Counted from the first letter of the stretch, positions 8,656-17,659 are shown. The stretch is 57,390 nt of DNA from an uncultured Methanosarcinales archaeon (GCA_903871465.1 CAIQHB010000023.1:1-57390); one strand, 5' to 3'. A program made the numbers and translations. The notes: a model not told the origin generated them from the letters alone.

Positions 8656-9378
8656 ATGAAGAAATTGGCCTTAGTTCCGCTATCCGTTCTCGTTTTGATT
8701 CTCCTTTTATCCTACGCCAGCTCTTCTGAGGCAAAGGGCGCTATCGCCTGGTTCCCAAAAATAGACACGGCTATCCTTTCGACCTCTCAGAACGTTGATT
8801 TTATCCCCAATTTGACGGCCTACCAGCAGACGACCGACTATACCTGTGGACCTGCTGCATTGCTTTCTCTGGCCAAATTCTACGGATTGCCTGATATTAG
8901 GGAAGATGCGAAAACGGAGATGCGAATAGCTCAGGAATTAGGGACAAGGGATTTGAATTCATCCCAGCCGGGGACCAAACCGCAAGAGATGGTTGCCTGG
9001 CTTGAGAAAAATGGCTTCGATGTAAAACTTGAGTTTGAGGATAAAGGCGATAGCACTGCATTGCAGAGGCTACGCGACAACATTCGTCAAGGCATTCCAA
9101 CCCTGGTGGAATGGATAGATCTTAGCGGACACTGGGCAATAGCTGTCGGATACGACTATCGCAATGAAAGCGATCCGTGGGATGATGTCTTGATTCTGGC
9201 AGATCCGTATGACAGGTATGACGATTACTGCGACGGCTACTCCTTTGTGAATGCCAATCGTTTTTACTGGATGTGGTTTGATGCTCTTTATTTCGACAAA
9301 ATCACCTGGCGAACCATGATCACGGCTACCCGGAAAGAGCCTCCCGGGCAGAAGTCAAACCATACCGTGGCACAATAA
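8656..9378 (+). CDS. Secreted C39-like cysteine peptidase
   Basis: The 240-aa protein has a classical signal peptide (MKKLALVPLSVLVLILLLSY, then an Ala/Ser/Glu cleavage region). The mature part carries the C39-like papain fold. Catalytic Cys lies in QQTTDYTCGPAALLSLAKFY (about residues 56-75), His in LSGHWAIAVGYD (about 156-167) and Asp in LADPYDRYDD. This matches Peptidase_C39_2, a family in which bacteriocin-processing members are best known. No transporter or leader peptide is next to it, so a general extracellular protease or amidase role is more likely. Confidence 0.8.
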   Translation: MKKLALVPLSVLVLILLLSYASSSEAKGAIAWFPKIDTAILSTSQNVDFIPNLTAYQQTTDYTCGPAALLSLAKFYGLPDIREDAKTEMRIAQELGTRDLNSSQPGTKPQEMVAWLEKNGFDVKLEFEDKGDSTALQRLRDNIRQGIPTLVEWIDLSGHWAIAVGYDYRNESDPWDDVLILADPYDRYDDYCDGYSFVNANRFYWMWFDALYFDKITWRTMITATRKEPPGQKSNHTVAQ

Positions 9379-9534
9379 CAACAATGTATGCAGGCTCAGT
9401 CCTATAGAGCGCCGATGCTTACGGATCAAATCTCCATGAACTCCAGCCCGATATTATGAAAATCGGACCCGTATTACTGCGAAACTTATACCGTAGATTT
9501 CCACTACTTCTGCATACCCACCCACCAGTGAAAC

Positions 9535-10113
9535 TTACTTTACAGCCCGATAATTCAATAAAACATTCCCAGGAGGCTCGAACGTCCTCGCATTCAGCAG
9601 TTTCAAATGAAGCCGGTCCTTGATGCCGTTGAATATTGACCTGCCGCCGCCCAAGATAACGGGATTCACCATGATGCTGTATTCATCGATCAAGCCACGT
9701 TCTGCAAACCAGGATACAATACTGCCGCTGCCCAGTATCGCCATGTTTTTTCCCGGTCGGTTTTTCATCTTCTTTATTTCTTCTTCGATATAGTCTTTCA
9801 CTAGCCTCGTATTTTGCCATTCGACCCTGTCAATGTCAAGCGTCCTTGAAAAGACGATCTTGTGCAGATTGTTCATTCGTTCAGCGAGAAATGGAGCATT
9901 CTTCATCGCACTTGCAGTTGTCCAGTAGCTTGCCATAAGCTCATATGTCACGCGGCCAAACAAGAGCAGGTCCGTGGATTTGATCGAATCAATGGCAAAT
10001 TCATCTAATTCCGCCTGGTTACCCGGTTGAGAGACAAACCAGTCGATCTCACCGTTCGGCCTGGAAAAATAGCCGTCAAGCGATACATTTTCAAACGCAA
10101 CTATTTTTCTCAT
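9535..10113 (-). CDS. RibD C-terminal / dihydrofolate reductase-like protein
   Basis: The 192-aa protein starts MRKIVAFENVSLDGYFSRPN, the opening of the stand-alone RibD_C/DHFR-fold family. Later blocks are TDLLLFGRVTYELMASYW, KIVFSRTLD and GSGSIVSWFAERGLIDEYSI, then NPVILGGGRSIF. The fold binds NADPH. Stand-alone members are usually reductases of unknown substrate rather than true DHFRs. It is convergent with the upstream protease gene. Confidence 0.85.
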   Translation of the reverse strand: MRKIVAFENVSLDGYFSRPNGEIDWFVSQPGNQAELDEFAIDSIKSTDLLLFGRVTYELMASYWTTASAMKNAPFLAERMNNLHKIVFSRTLDIDRVEWQNTRLVKDYIEEEIKKMKNRPGKNMAILGSGSIVSWFAERGLIDEYSIMVNPVILGGGRSIFNGIKDRLHLKLLNARTFEPPGNVLLNYRAVK

Positions 10114-10222
10114 AAATCCTCCATGATATTTCCTGGTGATTAGGAACGATACAGCTCATGAAATCGTTTTTTTGATGTTGATAATGGATGAGCGTTGCCC
10201 ATCGCATGGCAGAGGAAGCAGA

Positions 10223-10954
10223 TCAAAGCCCACCCAGCCCCCATTTATTCCTGAACTCGAGCTTCTGTTGACTATTCATCCAGTGGCTGCCGTCACAATA
10301 GGGCTTGTTCTCCGACTTTCCACAGCGGCATAGAGTTACACGGTTGCGGGATTCATACATGCTGCCGTCACTGGATTCAATTGGAACACCACCACGAACC
10401 CAGATAGGGCCTTCACAGCCTTTTTGTTTATCGTGTACCAGTACCAGGGATGGTTCGAATTCTTTCTCAAACGGTTTGCCGGTCTTCTTATCCCACAGCA
10501 CCAGCCGTCCCGATGGGCAGATCATGGCCTCTTCGATGGCGGATTGCCGGGCTTCTGAATCGTCTGATTTTTGTATGAGACTTCTTATCCCACCAGCCCG
10601 GAGACAGAAACGGGAGTGATCACAGAATTCAGGGGCATCGGTCAGTTCCAGTTCAGGGCCTTCAAATACTTCTGCCTTTTCTATGTATGGTTTTCTGCTG
10701 GCGGTTTCACTCCCATCGAAAGATATCTTCAGGTGGGTTCCGTCACAGAAGGGCTTATTCTTAGATGCGCCGCAACGGCACAGGTTATAGGTCTCCTGCG
10801 ATGGGTATTCTTTTTTATCAATTAATTCTCGGGAGTGGCCCGCCTCATCAGTTACTATTATCTGTTCGAAGAGTGGCAATCCGCCGGTAACTCGATAAGG
10901 ACCGTCTTTAATTATCTTAATTCGCACTTCTTCCTTTTTGGCAGCCATAGTCAT
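10223..10954 (-). CDS. CDGSH iron-sulfur domain protein with two clusters
   Basis: The 243-aa protein has two CDGSH motifs, CRCGASKNKPFCDGTH (about 58-73) and CRCGKSENKPYCDGSH (about 208-223). Each supplies three Cys and one His for a 2Fe-2S cluster, as in mitoNEET. Between them is a region with CDHSRFC and a later Cys (MICPSGRLVL) of the divergent 4Fe-4S mitoNEET type. The probable role is electron transfer or redox sensing. The start MTMAAKKEEVRIKIIKDGPY is typical of the family, and the length fits the three-domain archaeal/bacterial form. Confidence 0.88.
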   Translation of the reverse strand: MTMAAKKEEVRIKIIKDGPYRVTGGLPLFEQIIVTDEAGHSRELIDKKEYPSQETYNLCRCGASKNKPFCDGTHLKISFDGSETASRKPYIEKAEVFEGPELELTDAPEFCDHSRFCLRAGGIRSLIQKSDDSEARQSAIEEAMICPSGRLVLWDKKTGKPFEKEFEPSLVLVHDKQKGCEGPIWVRGGVPIESSDGSMYESRNRVTLCRCGKSENKPYCDGSHWMNSQQKLEFRNKWGLGGL

Positions 10955-11196
10955 TCTATATTATTCCCTGGACTTAAGAGATGCGAGCATGGATGCAGCC
11001 TTGGGAGACGTTTCTGAGAGCATGATTATCACAAATCACACAAATTTTTATAACACGTTTGGCATTTTTTAGTATTAGTACATATCTCTTCGGGATTCAG
11101 AATGGGGAAAAGAGATCAACCTTTAAATATGTACGAAGCAGCCTATGGAATATCTCCTGAGTTGGTGAAAGCAGTCAGCAGAATGGGGTGAGTGAC

Positions 11197-11664
11197 ATGA
11201 AACATATAAGGGTTATTCTAGCCATCTTCATAATCGCTATTTTGGCAATCAGTACCGTTGACTCAGCACCTGGAACGCCTGTAAGAACGCTGATCAAAAT
11301 AGGAGCAATAAACTATGGATCTGCGGCACCCGGAAACAGCGAACCTGTAACCATCATGGTCGATGTTCTCAGTACGGCATATCCGCAGGGAATTTGTGGA
11401 TTGGACAAATCCAACTTTAAAATAGAAGTGCCAACCCACGGCTTTGGCTATACCGCCATCGCCATTAAAAATGTCCTGGGAATATCGTCTACTGCTGTGG
11501 GCTCTCCCATCACTTGCAGTTACGGGGTTCAAATAGCACCAGGGATCTTCCAGGGCAAACAATATAAATGGGCGAACTCACCAGGGGCGTTCAATTTATA
11601 CTATTTCAAGGGATTAAATCAAATAGCTGTCGCTACATTCAATCTCAAGATGTATGCGAACTGA
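11197..11664 (+). CDS. Secreted hypothetical protein
   Basis: The protein has 155 aa from ATG 11197; a GTG nine bases upstream also fits, but GGGGTGA at 11184-11190 is better spaced to the ATG. MKHIRVILAIFIIAILAIST is a signal peptide ending at VDSA. The mature part is probably all beta, with NYGSAAPGNSEPVTIMVDVL and a Cys pair (GICGLD and ITCSYG). It resembles an Ig-like or accessory surface domain. No family was recognised. Confidence 0.65.
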   Translation: MKHIRVILAIFIIAILAISTVDSAPGTPVRTLIKIGAINYGSAAPGNSEPVTIMVDVLSTAYPQGICGLDKSNFKIEVPTHGFGYTAIAIKNVLGISSTAVGSPITCSYGVQIAPGIFQGKQYKWANSPGAFNLYYFKGLNQIAVATFNLKMYAN

Positions 11665-11761
11665 ATCGAATTGAATCGAATTGAATCCTTAACTCCTTTT
11701 TTGCATCGTTATTTTACATCGTTAGGCCCAAGTTTCGTCGGATGAGGCTGATGAGAAAACT

Positions 11762-12622
11762 TCACCCCAGGAAATCCGTTAATATCGACAGGGTCTCCTC
11801 CGGATGGCTGATCCAGAAGATATGCCCGGCTCCCTCAATCTCTCGTATTTGAGCTCCCGGGATGACATGGGCAATCCGGATGCTATTTGGAAGCGGAATA
11901 AGTACATCCCGTGTCCCGATTAACACCATTGTCGGCGCACGAATGGTATTCAAGCGCTGATCGACATCAAACTTGGTAAAGGCCTCAAGCTGGGCCATGT
12001 AGGCCACAATCGTGCAGGGATATGCGAGATTGGCCTGGATCTTCTTCTCCACAGTATCCGGATGAGCATCAATGAACTCCTGCGGATAGCATACGGCTCC
12101 TGTCCACAACAGGTAATCATGAGCAGAAAGGTCCGGCCTGGGGTAGAAATACTTCTGGATTTCGGGTGGCGGAAAGGTCCTGGATTTTCCACCGGCGGTT
12201 GTTGCTCCGAGCACCAGCTTGTCTACACGCTTCGGGTATTCCATTGCCATCTGCAGGGCAATCATGCCGCCCATGCTCCCTCCGAATACATGGGCACGAT
12301 CAATTCCGAGAATATCCATCAGGCCGACGGTATCACGGGCCATCTGCTCAATGGCGAACGGCCCTGCAGGCTGATCGCTCCGTCCGGCTCCCCGATTGTC
12401 AAACAGAATTACCTCATACCAATCCGCCAATTTTTGAGGTACGATCCATCCCCAATCGAGAGAGTGGCCTCCCAGGCCCATGATCAGGAGCAATGGCTCT
12501 CCCTGGCCGTGGATTTCGTAATACATCTCTATATCGCCCACAGGGACTCTGCCTGCAGAATTCGGCTCGCGGATCCCGGCAGGCAAAGCCGCCTTAACCA
12601 GAGGAACATCGATCAAATCCAT
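11762..12622 (-). CDS. Alpha/beta hydrolase
   Basis: This 286-aa cytoplasmic hydrolase has the oxyanion stretch LLLIMGLGGHSLDWGW, the strand VILFDNRGAGRSDQP, the nucleophile elbow GGSMGGMIALQMA, the acid in IGTRDVLIPLP and the His in EGAGHIFWISHPE. It is related to the exported hydrolase at 7453-8364; both share a D..NRG.G.S strand and a GE.(I/L)(V/L)LIMG start. The substrate is unknown. It is transcribed away from the DUF1638 gene. Confidence 0.82.
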   Translation of the reverse strand: MDLIDVPLVKAALPAGIREPNSAGRVPVGDIEMYYEIHGQGEPLLLIMGLGGHSLDWGWIVPQKLADWYEVILFDNRGAGRSDQPAGPFAIEQMARDTVGLMDILGIDRAHVFGGSMGGMIALQMAMEYPKRVDKLVLGATTAGGKSRTFPPPEIQKYFYPRPDLSAHDYLLWTGAVCYPQEFIDAHPDTVEKKIQANLAYPCTIVAYMAQLEAFTKFDVDQRLNTIRAPTMVLIGTRDVLIPLPNSIRIAHVIPGAQIREIEGAGHIFWISHPEETLSILTDFLG

Positions 12623-12813
12623 TAAACCACCTGATCACTCAACAGTTAAAAAATTTACGATAATGTGATTGGATCCAATTTGAGCGTAAGTCAAAAATAT
12701 TTAATGTTTTCAGGAGGCTAAGAAACATTAGGGACTTCCTAAGCCGAAAGCTTCATGGCCATCTTGAACAGATCTTTGCAAACCTGGGATGTGTTTTCTC
12801 AAGGAGCTAGAAA

Positions 12814-13695
12814 TTGACTGTATTGAGCATAATCGCGTGCAAGATGCTTGAGGACGAACTCACTCGCGTGCTATCTCTGGACGCGACGTTGCGGCATCTA
12901 ATCCTCGTGGACAACCTGGACGGGATGGGGCTATCCAGGAAGCTGCGCGCCCAAAATCGTTCTCATCTGCTTGTAGACCGCGACGAAATCCCCGACCGGA
13001 TAAAAGACCTGCAAAAAGATGATTTTGGCAAATTCATGAAACCTTTGCTAAAAGGATTTCACATCATTCGCGGGCGAGCAATGGAGAATGCAAGCGAACA
13101 AGAGCATATTGTGGTTGTAAATGTCCTTCGGATGGCACTGCACTCCGATGGTAAGCTGATTAAGGATGAGGTATACAAAAACGTCCGGGATATGTCCAGG
13201 TTCTCCGACGGAATCCTGCTCCTATATGGATTGTGTGGAAATTCGCTCGGAGATATCGGCAATGATTTGAGGGATCTGAGCTGCCCCATATACTTCCTGA
13301 CCGACAGAGACGGTAAACGAGTGGATGACTGCATAGCTGTGGCATTGGGAGGCAACAAGCGATATGAGAAAACTCTGAGCGAATTTCCCGGTGTTGGATT
13401 TTTCTTTACTCCAATGTGGGCCTTCAACTGGAGAGAAATCGAAAAAGAGGCCAATAAATCTTCGAAATCTCAATCTCTGGGAAGCATGCTGAATAGTTTG
13501 GGCTACCTGAGGGTGGCAATGCTGGATACAGGACTCCATTATACTGAGGATTTTGGGGTGGAGTCAAAAGTTAGCGAATTCGCAAGTTCATATAACCTGG
13601 AAATCGTCTGTCTTCAGGGAAGTACGGAGATCGTAGACAGGTGCTATCAACAGGCCAAAGATGGATTTTTTAATAAGAAACAGTCAGGACTCTGA
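12814..13695 (+). CDS. DUF1638 family protein
   Basis: This 293-aa protein fits the DUF1638 family, which is frequent in methanogens and in anaerobes with corrinoid methyltransferases. Visible hallmarks are MTVLSIIACKMLEDEL at the start, GILLLYGLCGNSLGDI (about 134-149) and a Cys in LRDLSCPIYFLTD. The fold and function are not established. The start is TTG at 12814, with AAGGAG at 12801-12806 giving normal spacing. The zinc-ribbon gene begins one base after its stop, so the two are probably one operon. Confidence 0.75.
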   Translation: MTVLSIIACKMLEDELTRVLSLDATLRHLILVDNLDGMGLSRKLRAQNRSHLLVDRDEIPDRIKDLQKDDFGKFMKPLLKGFHIIRGRAMENASEQEHIVVVNVLRMALHSDGKLIKDEVYKNVRDMSRFSDGILLLYGLCGNSLGDIGNDLRDLSCPIYFLTDRDGKRVDDCIAVALGGNKRYEKTLSEFPGVGFFFTPMWAFNWREIEKEANKSSKSQSLGSMLNSLGYLRVAMLDTGLHYTEDFGVESKVSEFASSYNLEIVCLQGSTEIVDRCYQQAKDGFFNKKQSGL

Positions 13696-13696
13696 T

Positions 13697-13852
13697 ATGG
13701 TAATCGTCCTATGCAATGATGCCGAGATCGAGGTCCCGGATGGAGAGGTATGCGAGATCTGCGGCCAGGAGCTGGAGGAGTTCGACGAGGTCACTGGCAC
13801 AGGGATTCACGGCTACTATCACTGGACCTGCGTGAATCATGTGGATGCGTGA
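13697..13852 (+). CDS. Small zinc-ribbon protein
   Basis: The 51-aa protein starts at ATG 13697 right behind the DUF1638 stop. It has a CEICGQELEEFDEV segment and later YHWTCVNH. The CxxC pair with a distant Cys/His pair would hold one zinc ion. The function is unknown; the tight spacing suggests a job linked to the DUF1638 protein. The gene body and about 45 bases beyond its stop are duplicated, with a frameshift, at 16329-16499 next to the tRNA-Leu gene. Confidence 0.65.
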   Translation: MVIVLCNDAEIEVPDGEVCEICGQELEEFDEVTGTGIHGYYHWTCVNHVDA

Positions 13853-13977
13853 GCACCTGGGGGGACGGGCTGTGGGGATACGGATAGCAGGATTCATGAT
13901 AATAAGCTCTCCCGAAGCCCGGGAGCCAATAGTTAATTTAATATCCTCTCAAGCTATCTCCTGCCCCGAGGACTAAC

Positions 13978-14535
13978 ATGACCAAACACATCATTTATTT
14001 TGCATGCATGCTGGCTATGATGATGGCTGTAACGATTACATCGCTTGCTCAAGATAATAATTCAACTGCGAATTTAACCGCAAACAGCACCGCATTAAAT
14101 GTAAGCTTAAATACAAGCTTAAATGCAAGCCTGATTATTGCACCGCCAAGCGTTGCATATGGTAATGACAGTAACGCCACCACTGCTTTGAACAATACAA
14201 CTGCAATAGCTCTGGGCAATGCATCTCCTAAGAAAACCGTCATTGTCGATACAGGGCTAAACCAAACCACCAAGAATCTCAGCACAGTGGATAATGCCAC
14301 GATCGTTGCGGCACCCATTTCCGAGATGGCCAAAACAGCTCCGGAGGTTGCCGCGGCAGCATCTTCCGTCCAGGTTGCTTATGCGCCGGAAGGTGCGCTG
14401 AAGCTGGGCAGCGGTGTAGGTGGGTGGGATCCATTAAGCCCCACGCATAGAGAGGTCAAGACCCAGGAACTCGGCATTCCCATCAAGCCCATGCGAGATA
14501 CAGAAAGTATGTTCTTCGTCTGCGACATAGTCTGA
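13978..14535 (+). CDS. Secreted Asn/Thr/Ala-rich protein
   Basis: The 185-aa protein has a signal peptide ending near SLAQDN. Residues 24-110 are low complexity with very many N-X-S/T sequons (NNST, NLTANST, NVSLNTSLNASL), so it is probably heavily glycosylated on the cell surface. The C-terminal part is different, with a compact Pro/Gly/Asp segment (SGVGGWDPLSPTHRE) and an ending MFFVCDIV. No family was recognised. An inverted repeat (GACGCC at 14594, GGCGTC at 14619) lies between it and the next gene. Confidence 0.65.
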   Translation: MTKHIIYFACMLAMMMAVTITSLAQDNNSTANLTANSTALNVSLNTSLNASLIIAPPSVAYGNDSNATTALNNTTAIALGNASPKKTVIVDTGLNQTTKNLSTVDNATIVAAPISEMAKTAPEVAAAASSVQVAYAPEGALKLGSGVGGWDPLSPTHREVKTQELGIPIKPMRDTESMFFVCDIV

Positions 14536-14635
14536 ACGAAGAATTGGCAGATTCGGCCTGCCACTTTTTTCTAATCTTAAAGCCTGAAATAAGGACGCCA
14601 ACAAGCATATATTCTTTCGGCGTCTTCTTGTTCTT

Positions 14636-15319
14636 ATGAAATGGATCTACGCCACTATCGGTCTTCTATTGACATTGATGGCATTAGCACAATGTCAGCA
14701 GACCGCTACTGATGCTGTAAATACGCAGCTGCAGTCAAATCATACCCAGGGGGAGCCTCTTGCAGGCGATCTCTTATACTCGGACGACTTCTCCAGCAGC
14801 AAATCGGGCTGGTACACTTCTACAAGCGGGGATTTCATGGCCGTATACAAAAACGGAAGATATCACCTAACGCAAGTGTCACCAAATGTCTGGGGACGCG
14901 CTTTTTCGCCCGACCGCCTGAACTTCAGCGACTTCATGCTGGAGATCGAAACCACCAAAGAGGCTGGACCTGATGACAATGCCTTTGGTGTCATGGTCCG
15001 CGAGATCAATTCAAGTAATTATTATTCATATCTCCTCTCCAGCGATGGCTATTATCAGATCGCAAAGCTCGAGAACAATTCCTGGGCTTATGTTTCTGAT
15101 TGGGCTAAATCGAGTGCCATAAAGACCGGCAATGCTACGAACCTGGTAAAGGTCGTCTGCAATGGAGATAAGCTCTCATTCTATGCAAATGGCGTGAAGC
15201 TGACAGATTATAATGATAGCAGCTTTGTTTACGGCCACATCGGACTATATACGGGAACTCAATCGGAAGGCAATGTGACCATCGGTTTCGATAATCTCAA
15301 AGTTTGGGGGATAAAATAG
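14636..15319 (+). CDS. Secreted concanavalin-like (DUF1080/LamG-type) domain protein
   Basis: The 227-aa protein has a signal peptide ending near ALAQC. From about residue 48, SDDFSSSKSGWYTS begins a jelly-roll domain. Repeating strands include YHLTQVSPNVWGRAF, FMLEIETTKEAG, FGVMVREINSSNYYSYLL, KVVCNGDKLSFYANG and the closing HIGLYTGT...IGFDNLKVW. This arrangement is typical of DUF1080/LamG-like sugar- or protein-binding domains. It is probably extracellular and carbohydrate-interacting; catalysis is not evident. Confidence 0.75.
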   Translation: MKWIYATIGLLLTLMALAQCQQTATDAVNTQLQSNHTQGEPLAGDLLYSDDFSSSKSGWYTSTSGDFMAVYKNGRYHLTQVSPNVWGRAFSPDRLNFSDFMLEIETTKEAGPDDNAFGVMVREINSSNYYSYLLSSDGYYQIAKLENNSWAYVSDWAKSSAIKTGNATNLVKVVCNGDKLSFYANGVKLTDYNDSSFVYGHIGLYTGTQSEGNVTIGFDNLKVWGIK

Positions 15320-15323
15320 GACC

Positions 15324-15352
15324 ATAAGGTCGAGACTCCGCCTCGACCTTAT
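15324..15352 (+). terminator. Hairpin terminator
   Basis: ATAAGGTCGAG (15324-15334) is perfectly complementary to CTCGACCTTAT (15342-15352) across a 7-base loop, and a short T-run follows. It starts five bases after the stop of the concanavalin-like gene. Confidence 0.75.
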
Positions 15353-15405
15353 ATCATTTTGGCTCTTCGCTATGTCGAGTGGGTAAAAGGGCCACTCTAT
15401 GCGTT

Positions 15406-15507
15406 TCTCTGTGAAATCTGTAGCTCTGTAGTTAATACTTGTAGCGTGATAATCAAACCCACGTGGTTTACGGAATAAAAACACAGAGTCAAAGAACGCA
15501 CAGAGGA
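15406..15507 (-). repeat. ~100-bp palindromic repeat, copy C
   Basis: Read on the minus strand it aligns throughout with copy B at 3441-3541. It shares ACTCTGTG.TTTTATTCCGTAA, TTATTAACTACAGAG and a closing TTTCACAGAGA, with scattered substitutions. Its arms are partly complementary. It lies 12 kb from the other two copies, in the opposite orientation and again in a non-coding gap. Confidence 0.75.
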
Positions 15508-15738
15508 CCACGAAAAATGCTGAATTCCTGTGACCAGCGCACGAACCCATACTGAATAGCGAGGTGCCATCATATTTTTATTCCTGCCTGCGTGAACCGA
15601 ATTTACTGTATAGTCCAGAAACTCAGGACTGCATAATTCCTATTTCGAACCATATCATTTAAGTAAGACCCGTCATACTTTGTTCCTTAGTCATTCCGGC
15701 TAAGGATTAAGGAAATGATGAACTAAATGGTGAAGCTT

Positions 15739-16302
15739 ATGAAGTATATATATTCAACTATTTGCATTGTGGTCATCTTTTCGATGACGTGTTCTGCTTT
15801 TGCCCAATCAATGTCGACATCAGGGACAACTTCACAACAAGGATTTGCAGACGGCATTCCAGCCGGCATAGGACAAATGTCTTCAACGAGCGAAGCTCCA
15901 TTCCAGATAGGTTTTGAAACAACGTCAACATCGTTTAGGGCAGGAGTTAAGACTACCACTAGCGACCAACCGGTTTCTGGCGCCTCAACTGCCGGATACA
16001 ATGTGACTATATCGAAAGCGCTCCAAGATGGCGATGCTCTTGATGTGGTAGTGGCAAATGATGGAACAGCTCCCGCGAGTCTCATGGATTGGAAACTCAC
16101 TCTGAATAAAGGAGTAAACACATATATCTTTCCCAATTTTGCCATAAATCCAAACACTATTGTTACTATCCATGCAATTACTAGCGCGAACACGGCCGCA
16201 GATCTATTTGGCAGCAATTTTTCGTGGAATGGGACGCGCGATGTTGAGCTTCTTGATCAAACCGGAATGCAGGTGAGCGAATACACTCTACCGACCTTAT
16301 AG
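15739..16302 (+). CDS. Secreted lamin-tail-domain protein
   Basis: The 187-aa protein begins at ATG 15739 (MKYIYSTICIVVIFSMTCSA), preceded by GGTGA; an ATG 12 bases upstream is also possible. The signal peptide ends near SAFAQS. A Ser/Thr/Gln-rich spacer follows. From about residue 90 there is a lamin-tail-like beta sandwich: DALDVVVANDGTAPASLMDW, NTYIFPNFAINPNTIVTIHA, NFSWNGTRDVELLDQTG and a closing V.EYTL. Prokaryotic lamin-tail domains sit on secreted proteins and are thought to anchor or bind partners. It is the last gene before the tRNA-Leu integration site. Confidence 0.7.
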   Translation: MKYIYSTICIVVIFSMTCSAFAQSMSTSGTTSQQGFADGIPAGIGQMSSTSEAPFQIGFETTSTSFRAGVKTTTSDQPVSGASTAGYNVTISKALQDGDALDVVVANDGTAPASLMDWKLTLNKGVNTYIFPNFAINPNTIVTIHAITSANTAADLFGSNFSWNGTRDVELLDQTGMQVSEYTLPTL

Positions 16303-16328
16303 ATGTCTCTAAATAGTGCTTACTAATA

Positions 16329-16499
16329 GAGAGGTAGGCGAGATCTGCGGCCGGGAGCCTGGAGGAGTTCGACGAGGTCACTGCCATGCGGATCCACGGC
16401 CGCTATCACCGGACCTGGGTGGATCATGCGGATGCGTGGGCGCCTGGGGCCGGGGGCCCTCGGGCGCGTGGCCGTGGGGATGCGGATGGCAAGATTCAT
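16329..16499 (+). pseudogene. Decayed duplicate of the zinc-ribbon gene
   Basis: This 171-base stretch is a diverged copy of 13743-13897. Matching landmarks are GAGAGGTA, GCGAGATCTGCGGCC, TGGAGGAGTTCGACGAGGTC and the shared downstream GATTCAT. An extra C in GGGAGCCTGGAGG shifts the frame after the CxxC motif, so no zinc ribbon is made. The copy is GC-richer than the original. It ends about 50 bases before the tRNA-Leu gene. Confidence 0.7.
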
Positions 16500-16550
16500 A
16501 AACCATAGATGCCTGGATGGTTCTCGATCTGCACTGAAAGCAGGTCGGAT

Positions 16551-16635
16551 GCGGGGATAACCAAGCCAGGCCAACGGTGATAGACTCAAGATCTATTCTC
16601 GCAGGAGTTCAAGGGTTCGAATCCCTTTCCCCGCA
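16551..16635 (+). tRNA. tRNA-Leu (anticodon CAA)
   Basis: The 85-base gene folds as a type II tRNA. The acceptor stem is GCGGGGA/TCCCCGC, the D-stem ACC/GGT, and the anticodon stem ATAGA/TCTAT with loop CTCAAGA, so the anticodon is CAA. The long variable arm is CTC-GCAG-GAG, and the T-arm is AAGGG-TTCGAAT-CCCTT. The discriminator base is A, as in leucine tRNAs. CCA is not encoded directly. Its 3' half is the attachment site of the element to the right, and the gene is left intact by the insertion. Confidence 0.93.
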
Positions 16636-16641
16636 CTCCAA
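16584..16641 (+). repeat. attL, 58-bp direct repeat within tRNA-Leu
   Basis: The 58 bases from the anticodon loop to six bases past the tRNA 3' end are identical to 31427-31484. The flanking sequence differs on both sides (GATAG versus TTATT on the left, ACAATC versus TATCCT on the right), so these are true boundaries. This is the left attachment site produced by integrase-mediated insertion; a nearby integrase gene supports it. Confidence 0.93.
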
Positions 16642-16733
16642 ACAATCGATTCATTGCGGTTTTATGGATTATTCTTTGGCTTTAGTTTGCTCTACGTGAA
16701 TATATTAAAGTATATTTGGTGGGGTAGGCTGAC

Positions 16734-17609
16734 ATGAGTAGAGTAGGGGTCGATTGGCATACTAGGCCAGCAATTTTATACAGTAAAGATGTGGTGCTGG
16801 ACCGGTTTAAGCGGTATCTTATGGGCTTAGGGCTGCGTGACGAGACCATTAAGCTTTATGTTGGATTGGTGGGAGGCTTCCTCGAATATGCCAAAGCAGA
16901 TGAACCTAGCGTTGAAACGGCTGATGCCTTTAGAGCTTTTCTTATTGATAAAAGGTTATCGCGGGGCCACATCAATAATGTTTGTTTTGCCATCAAAAAA
17001 TTCTATAAAATGAATAATATCGATTGGGAGTTTATCAAGCTTAAGACTAATGATGGCCTTCCATACTATTTTGATGAAAAGGATGTTTTGGCCATATTCA
17101 GCGTATGTGCTAACATCAAGCATTTAGCTATGCTCCATACTTTATTTTATGGATGCTTGAGGAGCAGCGAGCTATGTAGGCTTGATGATAATGATCTTGA
17201 TCTTAAGACAAGGACACTAAGGCTACGCGAGACTAAAGGCGGCAGAGACGACATCGTGTATATTAGCGAAGAGTGCGCCGATATATTGAGGACCTACCTA
17301 AAAATGAAGCCCCAAATCGAAGTTGAGAACCGGATTCCTTTGTTCTATACTGATAGTGGGAATCGCTGGAGCAATGGCGATGTCAATCGGATGTTCACTT
17401 ACTATAAGGACAAAGCGAACGTTACAAAGCAGGGTGGTCCACATGTCTTTAGCCGACATACAACGGCGACTTTAATGATCGCCAAGGGCTGTGACTGCCG
17501 GATTGTGAAGGAAATACTACGCCATAAGGATATTCACACAACGCTTAGGTATGCTCATGTTGCCGATAAAACGAAGCGGTCCTCTTATGAGCAATATTTG
17601 GTGCTTTAA
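16734..17609 (+). CDS. Tyrosine recombinase (element integrase, archaeal XerC/D-like)
   Basis: The 291-aa protein starts 92 bases after attL. An N-terminal SAM-like core-binding domain spans about residues 20-95. The catalytic domain shows Arg143 in YGCLRSSELCRL, Lys168 in RETKGGRDD, the H-x-x-x-R box at His237/Arg241 (GPHVFSRHTTAT), His264 in ILRHKDIHTT and the Tyr273 nucleophile in LRYAHVADKT. All catalytic positions are present, so it should be active. It is not split by the att site, unlike SSV-type integrases. TATA-like TATATTAAAG at 16701 and a GGTGGGG RBS precede it. Confidence 0.92.
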   Translation: MSRVGVDWHTRPAILYSKDVVLDRFKRYLMGLGLRDETIKLYVGLVGGFLEYAKADEPSVETADAFRAFLIDKRLSRGHINNVCFAIKKFYKMNNIDWEFIKLKTNDGLPYYFDEKDVLAIFSVCANIKHLAMLHTLFYGCLRSSELCRLDDNDLDLKTRTLRLRETKGGRDDIVYISEECADILRTYLKMKPQIEVENRIPLFYTDSGNRWSNGDVNRMFTYYKDKANVTKQGGPHVFSRHTTATLMIAKGCDCRIVKEILRHKDIHTTLRYAHVADKTKRSSYEQYLVL

Positions 17610-17659
17610 CACCAAAAAGTATAATTAAGAAAAAGGCTTTATACTATTTGGTGACAGAA

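Noticed and set aside
11102-11191. 29-aa frame (MGKRDQPLNMYEAAYGISPE) before the secreted protein
   Set aside because: Too short and overlaps the GTG/ATG start region of the next gene; perhaps a leader or relic.
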